Assembly: GCF_000612625.1 (NCBI RefSeq)
Contig: NZ_CCAS010000013.1
Span: 26,520 to 90,519 of the forward strand
Length of the DNA: 64,000 nt
Direction: 5' to 3'
Source of the DNA: Neobacillus jeddahensis
Lineage (GTDB): Bacteria > Bacillota > Bacilli > Bacillales > Cytobacillaceae
The notes below the pieces were generated by a model. It was not told the origin of the DNA, ran no database searches, and worked only from the letters and a program-made list of their open reading frames with translations. Made by a program: the position numbers and the translations under genes. Positions 53,316 through 60,423 of the stretch are shown piece after piece (within the stretch, counting starts at the first letter, position 1; each line of letters starts with the position of its first letter).

Positions 53316-54341
53316 TTATATCGCCTCACTTTTCTCTGCTTGTGAACGTTTAATAAGGTCCGTTAATTTCGAATAGGCCTTACCTGTGTCAATGATGTCT
53401 TTTGCCATTTCAATGCCATCTACTATGGAAGTGGCCTTTCCTGCCGTAAAAATTCCAATTCCTGCATTGAGTAACACCGTATCACGATGGGCTCCTTTTT
53501 TTCCCTTTAGTACATTTACTAAGATCTCACTATTTTCCATTGAATCTCCACCCTTAATTGCAATGTTGTTATAAAGCGGAAGATTCATTTCTTCAGGATG
53601 AAAAGTTAGATTTGTGATTACTCCATCTTCTAACAGAGCATAATGGTTTTCTCCTTGAAGGGAAGCTTCGTCCATAAAGCCTGCCCCATTTATTACAACA
53701 GCCCGTTTACGACCAAGCATCTGTAACACTTCTGCAAATACATTTAGTAAATCTCTTCGATTAACTCCTAATAATTGATAATCTAACTCGATTGGATTGG
53801 TTAATGGCCCGATAAAATTAAATATGGTTGGGATTTTCAATTGCCTCCTCACAGTCATAACTTTCTTTAATTTCGGATGGACATGTGGGGCATATAAAAA
53901 GGCAATGCCAATTTCTTGGAGGATTTCCTCTGTTCGTTCTGCTGATAAATTTAGGTTTACGCCAAGATATTCAAGCACATCTGCACTCCCCGTCTTACTC
54001 GAAATACTGCGATTGCCATGCTTGGCAACGGGAATGCCAGCTCCTGCTATGACAAACGCAGAAGTTGTGCTTACATTAAAACTAGACGAGCCATCCCCTC
54101 CTGTTCCACAATTATCCAGAACATTCGGAAATCTCTGTTTAAATGTCAAGGTATTTCCCTTCAACGCTCTAACAATTCCCGCAATTTCTTCAACCGTTTC
54201 TCCTTTTGATTTTAAACCCATAAGAAATGCAGCTATTTCAGATTCCGTGACTTCTTCATCTAAAATAAACTCCACTACTTCTTTCATTTGCCTTTCCGTA
54301 AAAGATTGCTGCTCAGCTAATTGAAGTAGATAGTTTTTCAT
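53316..54341 (-). CDS. trpD: Anthranilate phosphoribosyltransferase
   Basis: 341 aa. Transfers phosphoribose from PRPP to anthranilate. Glycine-rich PRPP loop DNCGTGGDG, the KHGNRS motif and FLYAPHVHPKLK are diagnostic. The ATG has GAAGGGGAG 7 nt upstream and overlaps the end of trpG by 29 nt. It is a separate protein, not fused to the glutaminase. Confidence 0.94.
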   Translation of the reverse strand: MKNYLLQLAEQQSFTERQMKEVVEFILDEEVTESEIAAFLMGLKSKGETVEEIAGIVRALKGNTLTFKQRFPNVLDNCGTGGDGSSSFNVSTTSAFVIAGAGIPVAKHGNRSISSKTGSADVLEYLGVNLNLSAERTEEILQEIGIAFLYAPHVHPKLKKVMTVRRQLKIPTIFNFIGPLTNPIELDYQLLGVNRRDLLNVFAEVLQMLGRKRAVVINGAGFMDEASLQGENHYALLEDGVITNLTFHPEEMNLPLYNNIAIKGGDSMENSEILVNVLKGKKGAHRDTVLLNAGIGIFTAGKATSIVDGIEMAKDIIDTGKAYSKLTDLIKRSQAEKSEAI

Positions 54342-54924
54342 TCTTTTTCTCCCCTTCTATTTCAATTATAAAATTTTTTAATAGCTGCTTACCAGTAGGT
54401 GTACCAATTGATTCTGGATGAAATTGCAGCCCATAAACCGGGTAGTTTGGATGCTTTATAGCCATCACTTCATTATCGTCCTTGGAAATTGCGATACACT
54501 CTAAATCTGTTGAACCACTTGATATTTCAATCGCTAATGAGTGATAGCGCATCACTTCTAATGGAGACTCTAAGTTTGAAAATACCCCGGTTCCTCGATG
54601 GGTAATAAACGAAGTTTTGCCATGTTTAATAAAATTTGCTCTTCTTATTTTATATCCAAAGACCGCACCAATCGCTTGATGGCCGAGGCAAATACCTAAA
54701 ATAGGGATATCTTTATAAAAGGTCCGAATAATTTCCATGCAAATCCCTGCATGTTCTGGCCTTCCAGGACCTGGAGATAGAATAATGGCCTTTGGTTTCA
54801 TTTCTTTAATTTGATCCATACTTAGCTGATTGTTCCGGTAAACGACTATTTTTTCCCCTAATTCACCTAAATACTGATAAAGATTAAATGTAAACGAGTC
54901 GAAATTGTCAATCAGTAAAATCAT
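54313..54924 (-). CDS. trpG: Anthranilate synthase component II (glutamine amidotransferase)
   Basis: 203 aa class I amidotransferase supplying ammonia to TrpE. Catalytic Cys in GICLGHQAIG and the His/Glu pair in QFHPESIGTPTG are present; the oxyanion region is SPGPGRPEHAG. The ATG overlaps the trpE stop codon (TAATG). B. subtilis has no trpG in its trp operon and borrows PabA from the folate operon, so this lineage differs. It could still also serve folate synthesis. Confidence 0.93.
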   Translation of the reverse strand: MILLIDNFDSFTFNLYQYLGELGEKIVVYRNNQLSMDQIKEMKPKAIILSPGPGRPEHAGICMEIIRTFYKDIPILGICLGHQAIGAVFGYKIRRANFIKHGKTSFITHRGTGVFSNLESPLEVMRYHSLAIEISSGSTDLECIAISKDDNEVMAIKHPNYPVYGLQFHPESIGTPTGKQLLKNFIIEIEGEKKNEKLSTSIS

Positions 54925-56309
54925 TATTCACCCTCCAAAAAGGATCTTAGTTTATTTAATGTTTCCTCATATTCTGAGTCTGGCTGTGAATCATGAACAA
55001 TCCCAGCACCCGCCTGTATGGTCGCTGTTCCATTTTTAATAATCATCGTCCGGATTGCCAAGGCGAAATCAATATTTCCACTAGCTGATACATAACCAAC
55101 TGCCCCAGCATAAAGCCCACGTTTTGATTTTTCTAAGGAATTAATAATTTCCATTGCACGGACCTTTGGAGCTCCTGAAACCGTTCCGGCTGGAAGGCAA
55201 GCTGCCAGAGCATCTAATGCCGTATTTTCTGGATTAAGTGTGCCGCTTATTTCGGAAACAAGATGGATGACATGTCGGAATTTTTCAACTGACAAATATT
55301 TATCAATATGGACTGACCCAAACTCACATACCTTACCAAGGTCATTTCTTCCAAGATCCACTAACATTCGATGCTCTGCAAGTTCCTTTTTATCATTAAA
55401 TAATTCATTGGCAATTTGTTCATCTTCTTCACTTGATTTCCCTCTCCGTTTTGTCCCAGCTATCGGATTAGCAATCACCGTTGTGCCCCTTGTTTTTATT
55501 AAGCTTTCCGGGGAGGAACCAAGTACAGTATATTCTTCGAACTCGATATAAAACATATAGGGTGTAGGATTTGTACTCCTATGCTTCCGATAAAGGGATA
55601 GTGGCGTTCCCTGAAAAGTTGATTGCATTCTTCTTGACAGGACAACTTGAAAGATATCCCCTGCTACAATATGTTCCTTTGCAATTTCAACATTCTTCAT
55701 AAACGCTTCCTTAGTCGAGTCTGAAGTAAAGCCTGTAAAATGAAATGGCTCTTCTTCACGATAAAAGTCTGGTTCCTTCAGTTCATCCATTCTTTGTAAT
55801 ATCCGTTGTGTAATTGCTTCTTTACTACTTTGTTCTGAAAGTGGTATTCCACAAATCATCACTTTCTCCTCAAGATGGTCAAACACAATGACCTCCTCAT
55901 AAAACATTAAATGCACATCCGGCATATCTAATTGGTCAGGGTATTCTTTTCCGATTATTTCGAAATTTCTGATGATGTCATATCCAACATACCCTACCGC
56001 TCCTCCAATAAAGGGAAAAAGATTTACTTCATCGTCACTTTTTGGTATTAATTTTGTTAATATCTCTAGCGGGTTCCCTTTCAAAATCTGTTTCTTACCA
56101 TCACGACTAATGACTTCATTCTTGTCGTCTCTTGATATGAGTTCAAATGCGGGATCAGATCCAATAAAAGAATATCTGCCGGAATCATTGTATTTATGAG
56201 AACTCTCCAATAGGAATTTCTTCCTCCCACTAATCTTTTGTAAAATTGAAATAGGCGTCAATGTATCACCCTTCATTTCCTGAATGATAAGCTTATTTAA
56301 TGTTTTCAT
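54924..56309 (-). CDS. trpE: Anthranilate synthase component I
   Basis: 461 aa chorismate-binding enzyme. The tryptophan feedback motif LLESSHK is near residue 33. Chorismate-site motifs are GDIFQVVLSRRM, IAGTKRRG, DLGRNDLG, HLVSEISG, AACLPAGTVSGAPK and IQAGAGIV. First gene of the seven-gene operon; ATG behind AAGGAGTTATGAG. Controlled by the tandem T-boxes upstream. Confidence 0.95.
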   Translation of the reverse strand: MKTLNKLIIQEMKGDTLTPISILQKISGRKKFLLESSHKYNDSGRYSFIGSDPAFELISRDDKNEVISRDGKKQILKGNPLEILTKLIPKSDDEVNLFPFIGGAVGYVGYDIIRNFEIIGKEYPDQLDMPDVHLMFYEEVIVFDHLEEKVMICGIPLSEQSSKEAITQRILQRMDELKEPDFYREEEPFHFTGFTSDSTKEAFMKNVEIAKEHIVAGDIFQVVLSRRMQSTFQGTPLSLYRKHRSTNPTPYMFYIEFEEYTVLGSSPESLIKTRGTTVIANPIAGTKRRGKSSEEDEQIANELFNDKKELAEHRMLVDLGRNDLGKVCEFGSVHIDKYLSVEKFRHVIHLVSEISGTLNPENTALDALAACLPAGTVSGAPKVRAMEIINSLEKSKRGLYAGAVGYVSASGNIDFALAIRTMIIKNGTATIQAGAGIVHDSQPDSEYEETLNKLRSFLEGE

Positions 56310-56331
56310 CTCATAACTCCTTTTTATTAAA

Positions 56332-56625
56332 TAAAAAAATCGTCCTCTATATGCGCAAATAGTTTGCGCATATAGAGGACGATTCTAAGACCGTGGTGCC
56401 ACCTCCATTCGAAGCAAGTAAAACGCTGCTTCCTCTTTTCGGATACAGAAACATGCTCTGCTCGATATCCTATCCTTTTAACGGTGGAACTCCGGGTATC
56501 CCTACTCTGCTTCAAGATACCTCTCGCAAGTCCATTCCACAAATCCATTCATATCGGGTTTCCACCTAGCCCCAACTCTCTGGAAAGAAATTTAATTTGT
56601 GTACTCCTCTTGCTCAACGATTTCG
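56332..56625 (-). promoter_or_regulatory. Trp T-box riboswitch, proximal copy
   Basis: The T-box sequence GGTGGCACCACGG (56405-56390 region) is followed by a 20-bp terminator hairpin (CGTCCTCTATATGCGC paired with its complement) and T7. Stem I carries the specifier TGG (minus strand, 56534-56532) in GAATGGACTT. Uncharged tRNA-Trp would favour antitermination into trpE. Confidence 0.9.
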
Positions 56626-56647
56626 TTATAATTTATTCTGAATAAAA

Positions 56648-56929
56648 CAAAAAGGGCCTCCATCCAAAAAGGACGGGAGACCCGTGGTGCCACCTTCATT
56701 AGCTAAAATATAGCTCACTTTACCGATATCAAAGCAAATGCTTGAATATCTGACTCTTGTAACGATGAGATTTTCGCCAAAGCCTACTGACCATTATGGA
56801 GGTTCGGTTTGGAGGCTCGGAAGTCCATTCACTATTACGTCTTCACTGATTTTCACCAACCATCAGCTCTCTAAACAATCCGTACTAGTTACTACTCTTC
56901 GTCAACGCCGTATACGATTTTCTTTATTG
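56648..56929 (-). promoter_or_regulatory. Trp T-box riboswitch, distal copy
   Basis: GGTGGCACCACGG occurs again, followed by GGGTCTCC...GGAGGCCC and T5. Stem I has the same specifier context GAATGGACTT, with TGG at 56827-56825. Two complete T-boxes in series give a steeper response to tryptophan starvation. Confidence 0.9.
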
Positions 56930-56935
56930 ATTATT

Positions 56936-56964
56936 ATCCTATCCAACTTTGTCTTGAGTGTCAA
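56936..56964 (-). promoter_or_regulatory. Promoter of the trp operon
   Basis: TTGACA (56964-56959) and TAGGAT (56941-56936) on the minus strand, spacer 17 bp. Transcription would start near 56929, directly ahead of the distal T-box. Confidence 0.75.
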
Positions 56965-57152
56965 GTATTTTTTGAAATTTTAGCTTTATTTAATTATCAA
57001 CTTTTATTACTTGAGTACTTCCATTTAAAGGATTTAGTGTCCATAGGTATTTTTAAGAAAATAAGTAAATAGTAAAGGTAGTTAACAATGTAATTAGAAC
57101 GATGAATGTATGTAAAATTTAGAAGCAAAAATGAAGGCGGGATAGAGGATTC

Positions 57153-58430
57153 ATGGAACATATCGAACAATTATGCCAAGAGCCAAAGGGAGCAAAAAAG
57201 AAACAGAAGGCTGGTGGGCGAAAAAAGTCCAATGAAATATCTATTCAAAAATGGGCAATTGTCTCACTGTCTTCCATTCCTTTAGTCATGACTTTAGGGA
57301 ATTCAATGTTGATTCCTGTGTTACCTTCCATGGAAACAAAATTATCAATTTCCTCTTTTCAAACGAGTATGGTCATAACGGTATATTCCATTGTTGCCAT
57401 TTTTCTAATTCCTGTAGCAGGCTACCTTTCAGATCACATAGGGAGGAAAAAAGTTATCATTCCAAGTCTTGTCATTGCAGGTATTGGAGGAATTGTTTCC
57501 GGTTGGGCTGCCTGGAAATTAGCGGATGCCTATTGGCTTATATTAATTGGCCGTGCACTCCAAGGGGTTGGTGCAGCAGGCGCAGCACCGATTGTCATGC
57601 CCCTTGTAGGTGATATGTTTAAAAATGATGATGATGTCAGTAGTTGTTTGGGTCTTATTGAAACTTCCAATACGTTTGGAAAGGTCTTAAGCCCCATATT
57701 AGGGGCATTTCTTGCTGGTTTTATTTGGTTTTTGCCCTTTTTTTCGTTTCCTGTCTTTTGTGCAATTTCCGTTATTATGATGATTTTCCTTGTTAAATGT
57801 CCCAAAACGACTGAAAAACCAATCCCTTTCAAGGATTTTTTTGTGAATGTGAAAAATACCTTTACCGAAAAAGGACGTTGGCTTTATGCCATCTTTTTTA
57901 TTGGAGGTATACTAATGCTCGTTCTATTTGGTATATTGTTTTACCTCTCTGAAATTTTCGAAAAAGAATATGGAATCAAGGATGTCAAAAAGGGCTTCTT
58001 TTTAGCCTTACCCTTAGGGGCACTATGTTTATCATCATTTATTAGCGGAAAAGTCATTAAGAAAAATAAAGTATTAATGAAATGGATTACTTTTGGGGGT
58101 ATAGTCTTCGCTGCTGTTTCGATTGCGGCACTGTGGTTCTCGATTAACCTTTGGTATATGATTACCATGTTTCTCATTAGCGGAGTTGGGATTGGATTAA
58201 GCCTTCCATGTCTCGATGCTTTAATTACGGAAGGTATTGAAAAAAAAGAGAGAGGAACAATTTCTTCGATTTATAGCTCAATGCGGTTTATTGGTGTCGC
58301 AGCAGGGCCGCCTATGATTGCTCTGTTAATGAAGTATGCCACCCATTGGATTTTCATCACATTAAGCAGCCTCAGTATTGTGGCAGCAATTGTAGCGTTG
58401 ATCGCGATTAAACCAAAGGCAAATGCATAA
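57153..58430 (+). CDS. MFS drug-efflux-type transporter
   Basis: 425 aa with a basic N-terminal extension (KGAKKKQKAGGRKK, residues 13-26) and 12 hydrophobic helices. The DHA1 loop motif A is GYLSDHIGRKK, and motif C-like Gly/Pro residues are in helix 5 (GKVLSPILGAFLAG). It resembles multidrug and metabolite exporters such as YkuC/YfmO; the substrate is unknown. The ATG follows AGAGGATTC. Divergent from the trp operon; no regulator gene adjoins. Confidence 0.85.
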   Translation: MEHIEQLCQEPKGAKKKQKAGGRKKSNEISIQKWAIVSLSSIPLVMTLGNSMLIPVLPSMETKLSISSFQTSMVITVYSIVAIFLIPVAGYLSDHIGRKKVIIPSLVIAGIGGIVSGWAAWKLADAYWLILIGRALQGVGAAGAAPIVMPLVGDMFKNDDDVSSCLGLIETSNTFGKVLSPILGAFLAGFIWFLPFFSFPVFCAISVIMMIFLVKCPKTTEKPIPFKDFFVNVKNTFTEKGRWLYAIFFIGGILMLVLFGILFYLSEIFEKEYGIKDVKKGFFLALPLGALCLSSFISGKVIKKNKVLMKWITFGGIVFAAVSIAALWFSINLWYMITMFLISGVGIGLSLPCLDALITEGIEKKERGTISSIYSSMRFIGVAAGPPMIALLMKYATHWIFITLSSLSIVAAIVALIAIKPKANA

Positions 58431-58483
58431 AAAAGGGTAGATACCTACTTACCACTTTAGAAGGGCAAACGTCTAAAGTAACC

Positions 58484-58516
58484 GTGCTGAAGAATTATTT
58501 TCAGCACTTTTTTTAA
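58484..58516 (+). terminator. Terminator of the MFS gene
   Basis: GTGCTGAA pairs with TTCAGCAC around an 8-nt loop, followed by T7. A second weaker hairpin (ACTTTAGA/TCTAAAGT) lies just upstream. Confidence 0.85.
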
Positions 58517-58585
58517 TGACCCGTAAAATCATTCTGACTAGTTAAATTTGTTTTCCTATTTTTTATACCAATAATATAATAGATA

Positions 58586-58594
58586 TGCTATAAT
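58586..58594 (+). promoter_or_regulatory. Extended -10 promoter of the tRNA operon
   Basis: TGCTATAAT, a TGn plus consensus -10, about 24 bp upstream of the first tRNA base. No good -35 is evident. Another TATAAT lies at 58605-58610. Confidence 0.5.
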
Positions 58595-58617
58595 ATATCT
58601 TGTTTATAATGAAGTTT

Positions 58618-58691
58618 GCGGGTGTGGTTTAATGGTAGAATTTCAGCTTCCCAAGCTGACGGCGGGGGTTCGATTCCCCTCACCCGCTCCA
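58618..58691 (+). tRNA. tRNA-Gly (anticodon CCC)
   Basis: 74 nt with encoded CCA. Acceptor GCGGGTG pairs with CACCCGC. The anticodon loop is TTCCCAA and the T-loop is GGTTCGATTCC. It decodes GGG. Confidence 0.95.
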
Positions 58692-58696
58692 ACAAT

Positions 58697-58788
58697 GGAG
58701 AAGTACCCAAGTGGTTATAAGGGGGCGCACTCGAAATGCGTTAGGACGGGCAACCGTTGCGTGAGTTCGAATCTCATCTTCTCCTCCA
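58697..58788 (+). tRNA. tRNA-Ser (anticodon CGA)
   Basis: 92 nt with a long variable arm and encoded CCA. Acceptor GGAGAAG pairs with CTTCTCC. The anticodon loop is CTCGAAA, so it decodes UCG. The long arm invites comparison with tRNA-Sec, but the anticodon excludes that. Confidence 0.95.
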
Positions 58789-58802
58789 TCTTTTCGTGTT
58801 TA

Positions 58803-58832
58803 CACCACTCCATGAAGTGGTTTTTATTTTTC
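58803..58832 (+). terminator. Terminator of the tRNA operon
   Basis: ACCACT pairs with AGTGGT, followed by TTTTATTTTT. Confidence 0.8.
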
Positions 58833-58860
58833 ATACAAAAAGAAGTAAGAGCAGTTCTCT

Positions 58861-58899
58861 GGAGTCTTAATCACTCTGTAGAGACTCCTCTTATTTTTT
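58861..58899. terminator. Bidirectional terminator ending the dms-like operon
   Basis: GGAGTCT pairs with AGACTCC. A TTATTTTTTA tail lies on the plus strand; the minus-strand tail is weaker. It adjoins the stop codon of the polyferredoxin gene. Confidence 0.65.
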
Positions 58900-59803
58900 A
58901 TTCAAACGGGCTTAACCATCCCGAATCGCGATTAAAACAAACTGGACATGTACGTTTATCTTCTTGAAATGTATGAAAAGCCCTCCCACAATCTCGGCAT
59001 TCTCCTATATGAAAGCCAAGCTGTGAGTTTTCTTTTTTCTTAATTTCCGGTTTTATTTGAATTGCCTCTTCAGGACAAATATCATAACAATCCCGACAGT
59101 TAACACAGTTCTGATGTTCAATTTGTAAAGATTCGTTCTCAACTTGAAAAACTGCTTGTGCACAAAAGGAAAAGCACGCCTGACAGAAGGTACATTTATC
59201 TTTATCAATATCCACCGTGTAAAATTGATCATCTGGATAATAATGCCTCAATACCCAATCATTCGCATTCATCTTCCATGACGCAGGAGTCATACTCTTT
59301 GCCAGTTGCTTTCCTTCCTTTTGAAGTGAGCTAAATAGCCCTCGTCTTGAAAAGGTTTTTTCTTCGCTCTTTCTCACAATTTCCAAGACTGGTTGTCCAA
59401 GCAGCGTTAATTGATGATTTGCCTCATTAATGGTTTGCTCCCAGTTTTCATTAAGTCTTGAGGTATTCACACGAATATGAGCCAACCCTCTTTTCTTGTA
59501 AATCAGTAATTCTTTTACACTTGGAGTATAGCAGTCCGAATAGATTAAACACCCACTGTTGATTTCTCTAGATGTAGGAATCCCCTCGATAGCAGACAAT
59601 GGACAAGCAATCATACACTCCCCACAGGAGGTACATGTTTCTAAGTTTATTTCGATTGCCTCCTCGGTAAGAGAAAGGGACCCCTTATTACATACTTCTG
59701 AGCAGATACTACAGGTTGATCGTCGATTTCTCCTCCTCGAGCACTTGTTGGTAATATTGGGATCGATGTGCAAGCTTTCTAGCCAATTCATTAATAGAGA
59801 CAT
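58898..59803 (-). CDS. Polyferredoxin-like 4Fe-4S protein of the dms-like operon
   Basis: 301 aa, soluble. Cys clusters occur in four places: CSICSEVC (31-38), CTSCGECMIACP (57-68), CTFCQACFSFC and CVNCRDCYDICP in the second half. A C-terminal zinc-ribbon-like pair (CRDCGRAF, CPVC) ends the protein. A central SRRGLFSSL segment is reminiscent of NapF-type ferredoxins. It stands where a DmsC membrane anchor gene would be expected; it has no membrane helix. It probably passes electrons to or from DmsB, or aids maturation. ATG behind AGGTGATGAA. Last gene of the operon. Confidence 0.78.
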   Translation of the reverse strand: MSLLMNWLESLHIDPNITNKCSRRRNRRSTCSICSEVCNKGSLSLTEEAIEINLETCTSCGECMIACPLSAIEGIPTSREINSGCLIYSDCYTPSVKELLIYKKRGLAHIRVNTSRLNENWEQTINEANHQLTLLGQPVLEIVRKSEEKTFSRRGLFSSLQKEGKQLAKSMTPASWKMNANDWVLRHYYPDDQFYTVDIDKDKCTFCQACFSFCAQAVFQVENESLQIEHQNCVNCRDCYDICPEEAIQIKPEIKKKENSQLGFHIGECRDCGRAFHTFQEDKRTCPVCFNRDSGWLSPFE

Positions 59804-59823
59804 TTCATCACCTGCTGATAAGG

Positions 59824-60411
59824 TTAACTGCTGGATAATTTCGCATCCTTATGTGGAGTGATCACAATATTTGGATGTGTAATCGTATTACTTGGCATTC
59901 CTTTTATTTGACTGACATTTCCGTATTTTTTTCGCAGCTCTTCAACTGGACCAAATTCAATTGCCCTCATTGGACACGTCGTTACACATACGGGTTCTTC
60001 CCCTAATTCTTGCAAATCAATACAGAAATTACATTTATTTGATTTAAAAACTTTTTGATTAAATTGTGGTGCTCCATAAGGACATGCTTTCACACATAAT
60101 TGACTCCCTACGCAAATATCCTGATCAATCGTCACTACCCCATTTTTTTTACTTTTCTCAATGGCTCCTACTGGACAGACAGGGATACAAGCTGGTTGTT
60201 TACAGTGATTGCAGGCTATTGAAAAATAATATGATTTTACGTTCTGAACAATCCCGCCGCTTGGTTGCTCAAGAAAGGAACCTTCCTCATAAGAGTATAC
60301 TCTTCGGAAATTAATCCCGACATCATGGTTGTTTTTATCTTTACAAGAAACGGAACATGCTTTACAACCAGTACAGAGACTTTGATTAATATAAAATCCT
60401 AATTGTTCCAA
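59824..60411 (-). CDS. dmsB: DMSO reductase-like iron-sulfur subunit (DmsB)
   Basis: 195 aa. Colinear with E. coli DmsB from GFYINQSLCTGCKAC to NIVITP. Cys groups are C13/16/19/23, C67/70/75/79, then C100-VG-S103-QL-C106 and C110, and a last group near 125-144. S103 replaces the second Cys of the third group; that position corresponds to Cys102 of E. coli DmsB, where Ser turns a 4Fe cluster into a 3Fe cluster. TTG start at 60411 has GGGAG 8 nt upstream and aligns with the E. coli start; a GTG at 60420 touches that site. It carries electrons to DmsA. Confidence 0.87.
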   Translation of the reverse strand: MEQLGFYINQSLCTGCKACSVSCKDKNNHDVGINFRRVYSYEEGSFLEQPSGGIVQNVKSYYFSIACNHCKQPACIPVCPVGAIEKSKKNGVVTIDQDICVGSQLCVKACPYGAPQFNQKVFKSNKCNFCIDLQELGEEPVCVTTCPMRAIEFGPVEELRKKYGNVSQIKGMPSNTITHPNIVITPHKDAKLSSS

Positions 60412-60423
60412 ATTCCTCACTCC

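Noticed and set aside
56327..56983. ORFs on both strands in the trp leader
   Set aside because: They fall within the two T-box elements, which explain the sequence fully.
58697..58788. tRNA-Sec, because of the long variable arm and the selenoprotein nearby
   Set aside because: The anticodon loop CTCGAAA gives CGA, and the acceptor stem is 7 bp. It is an ordinary tRNA-Ser.
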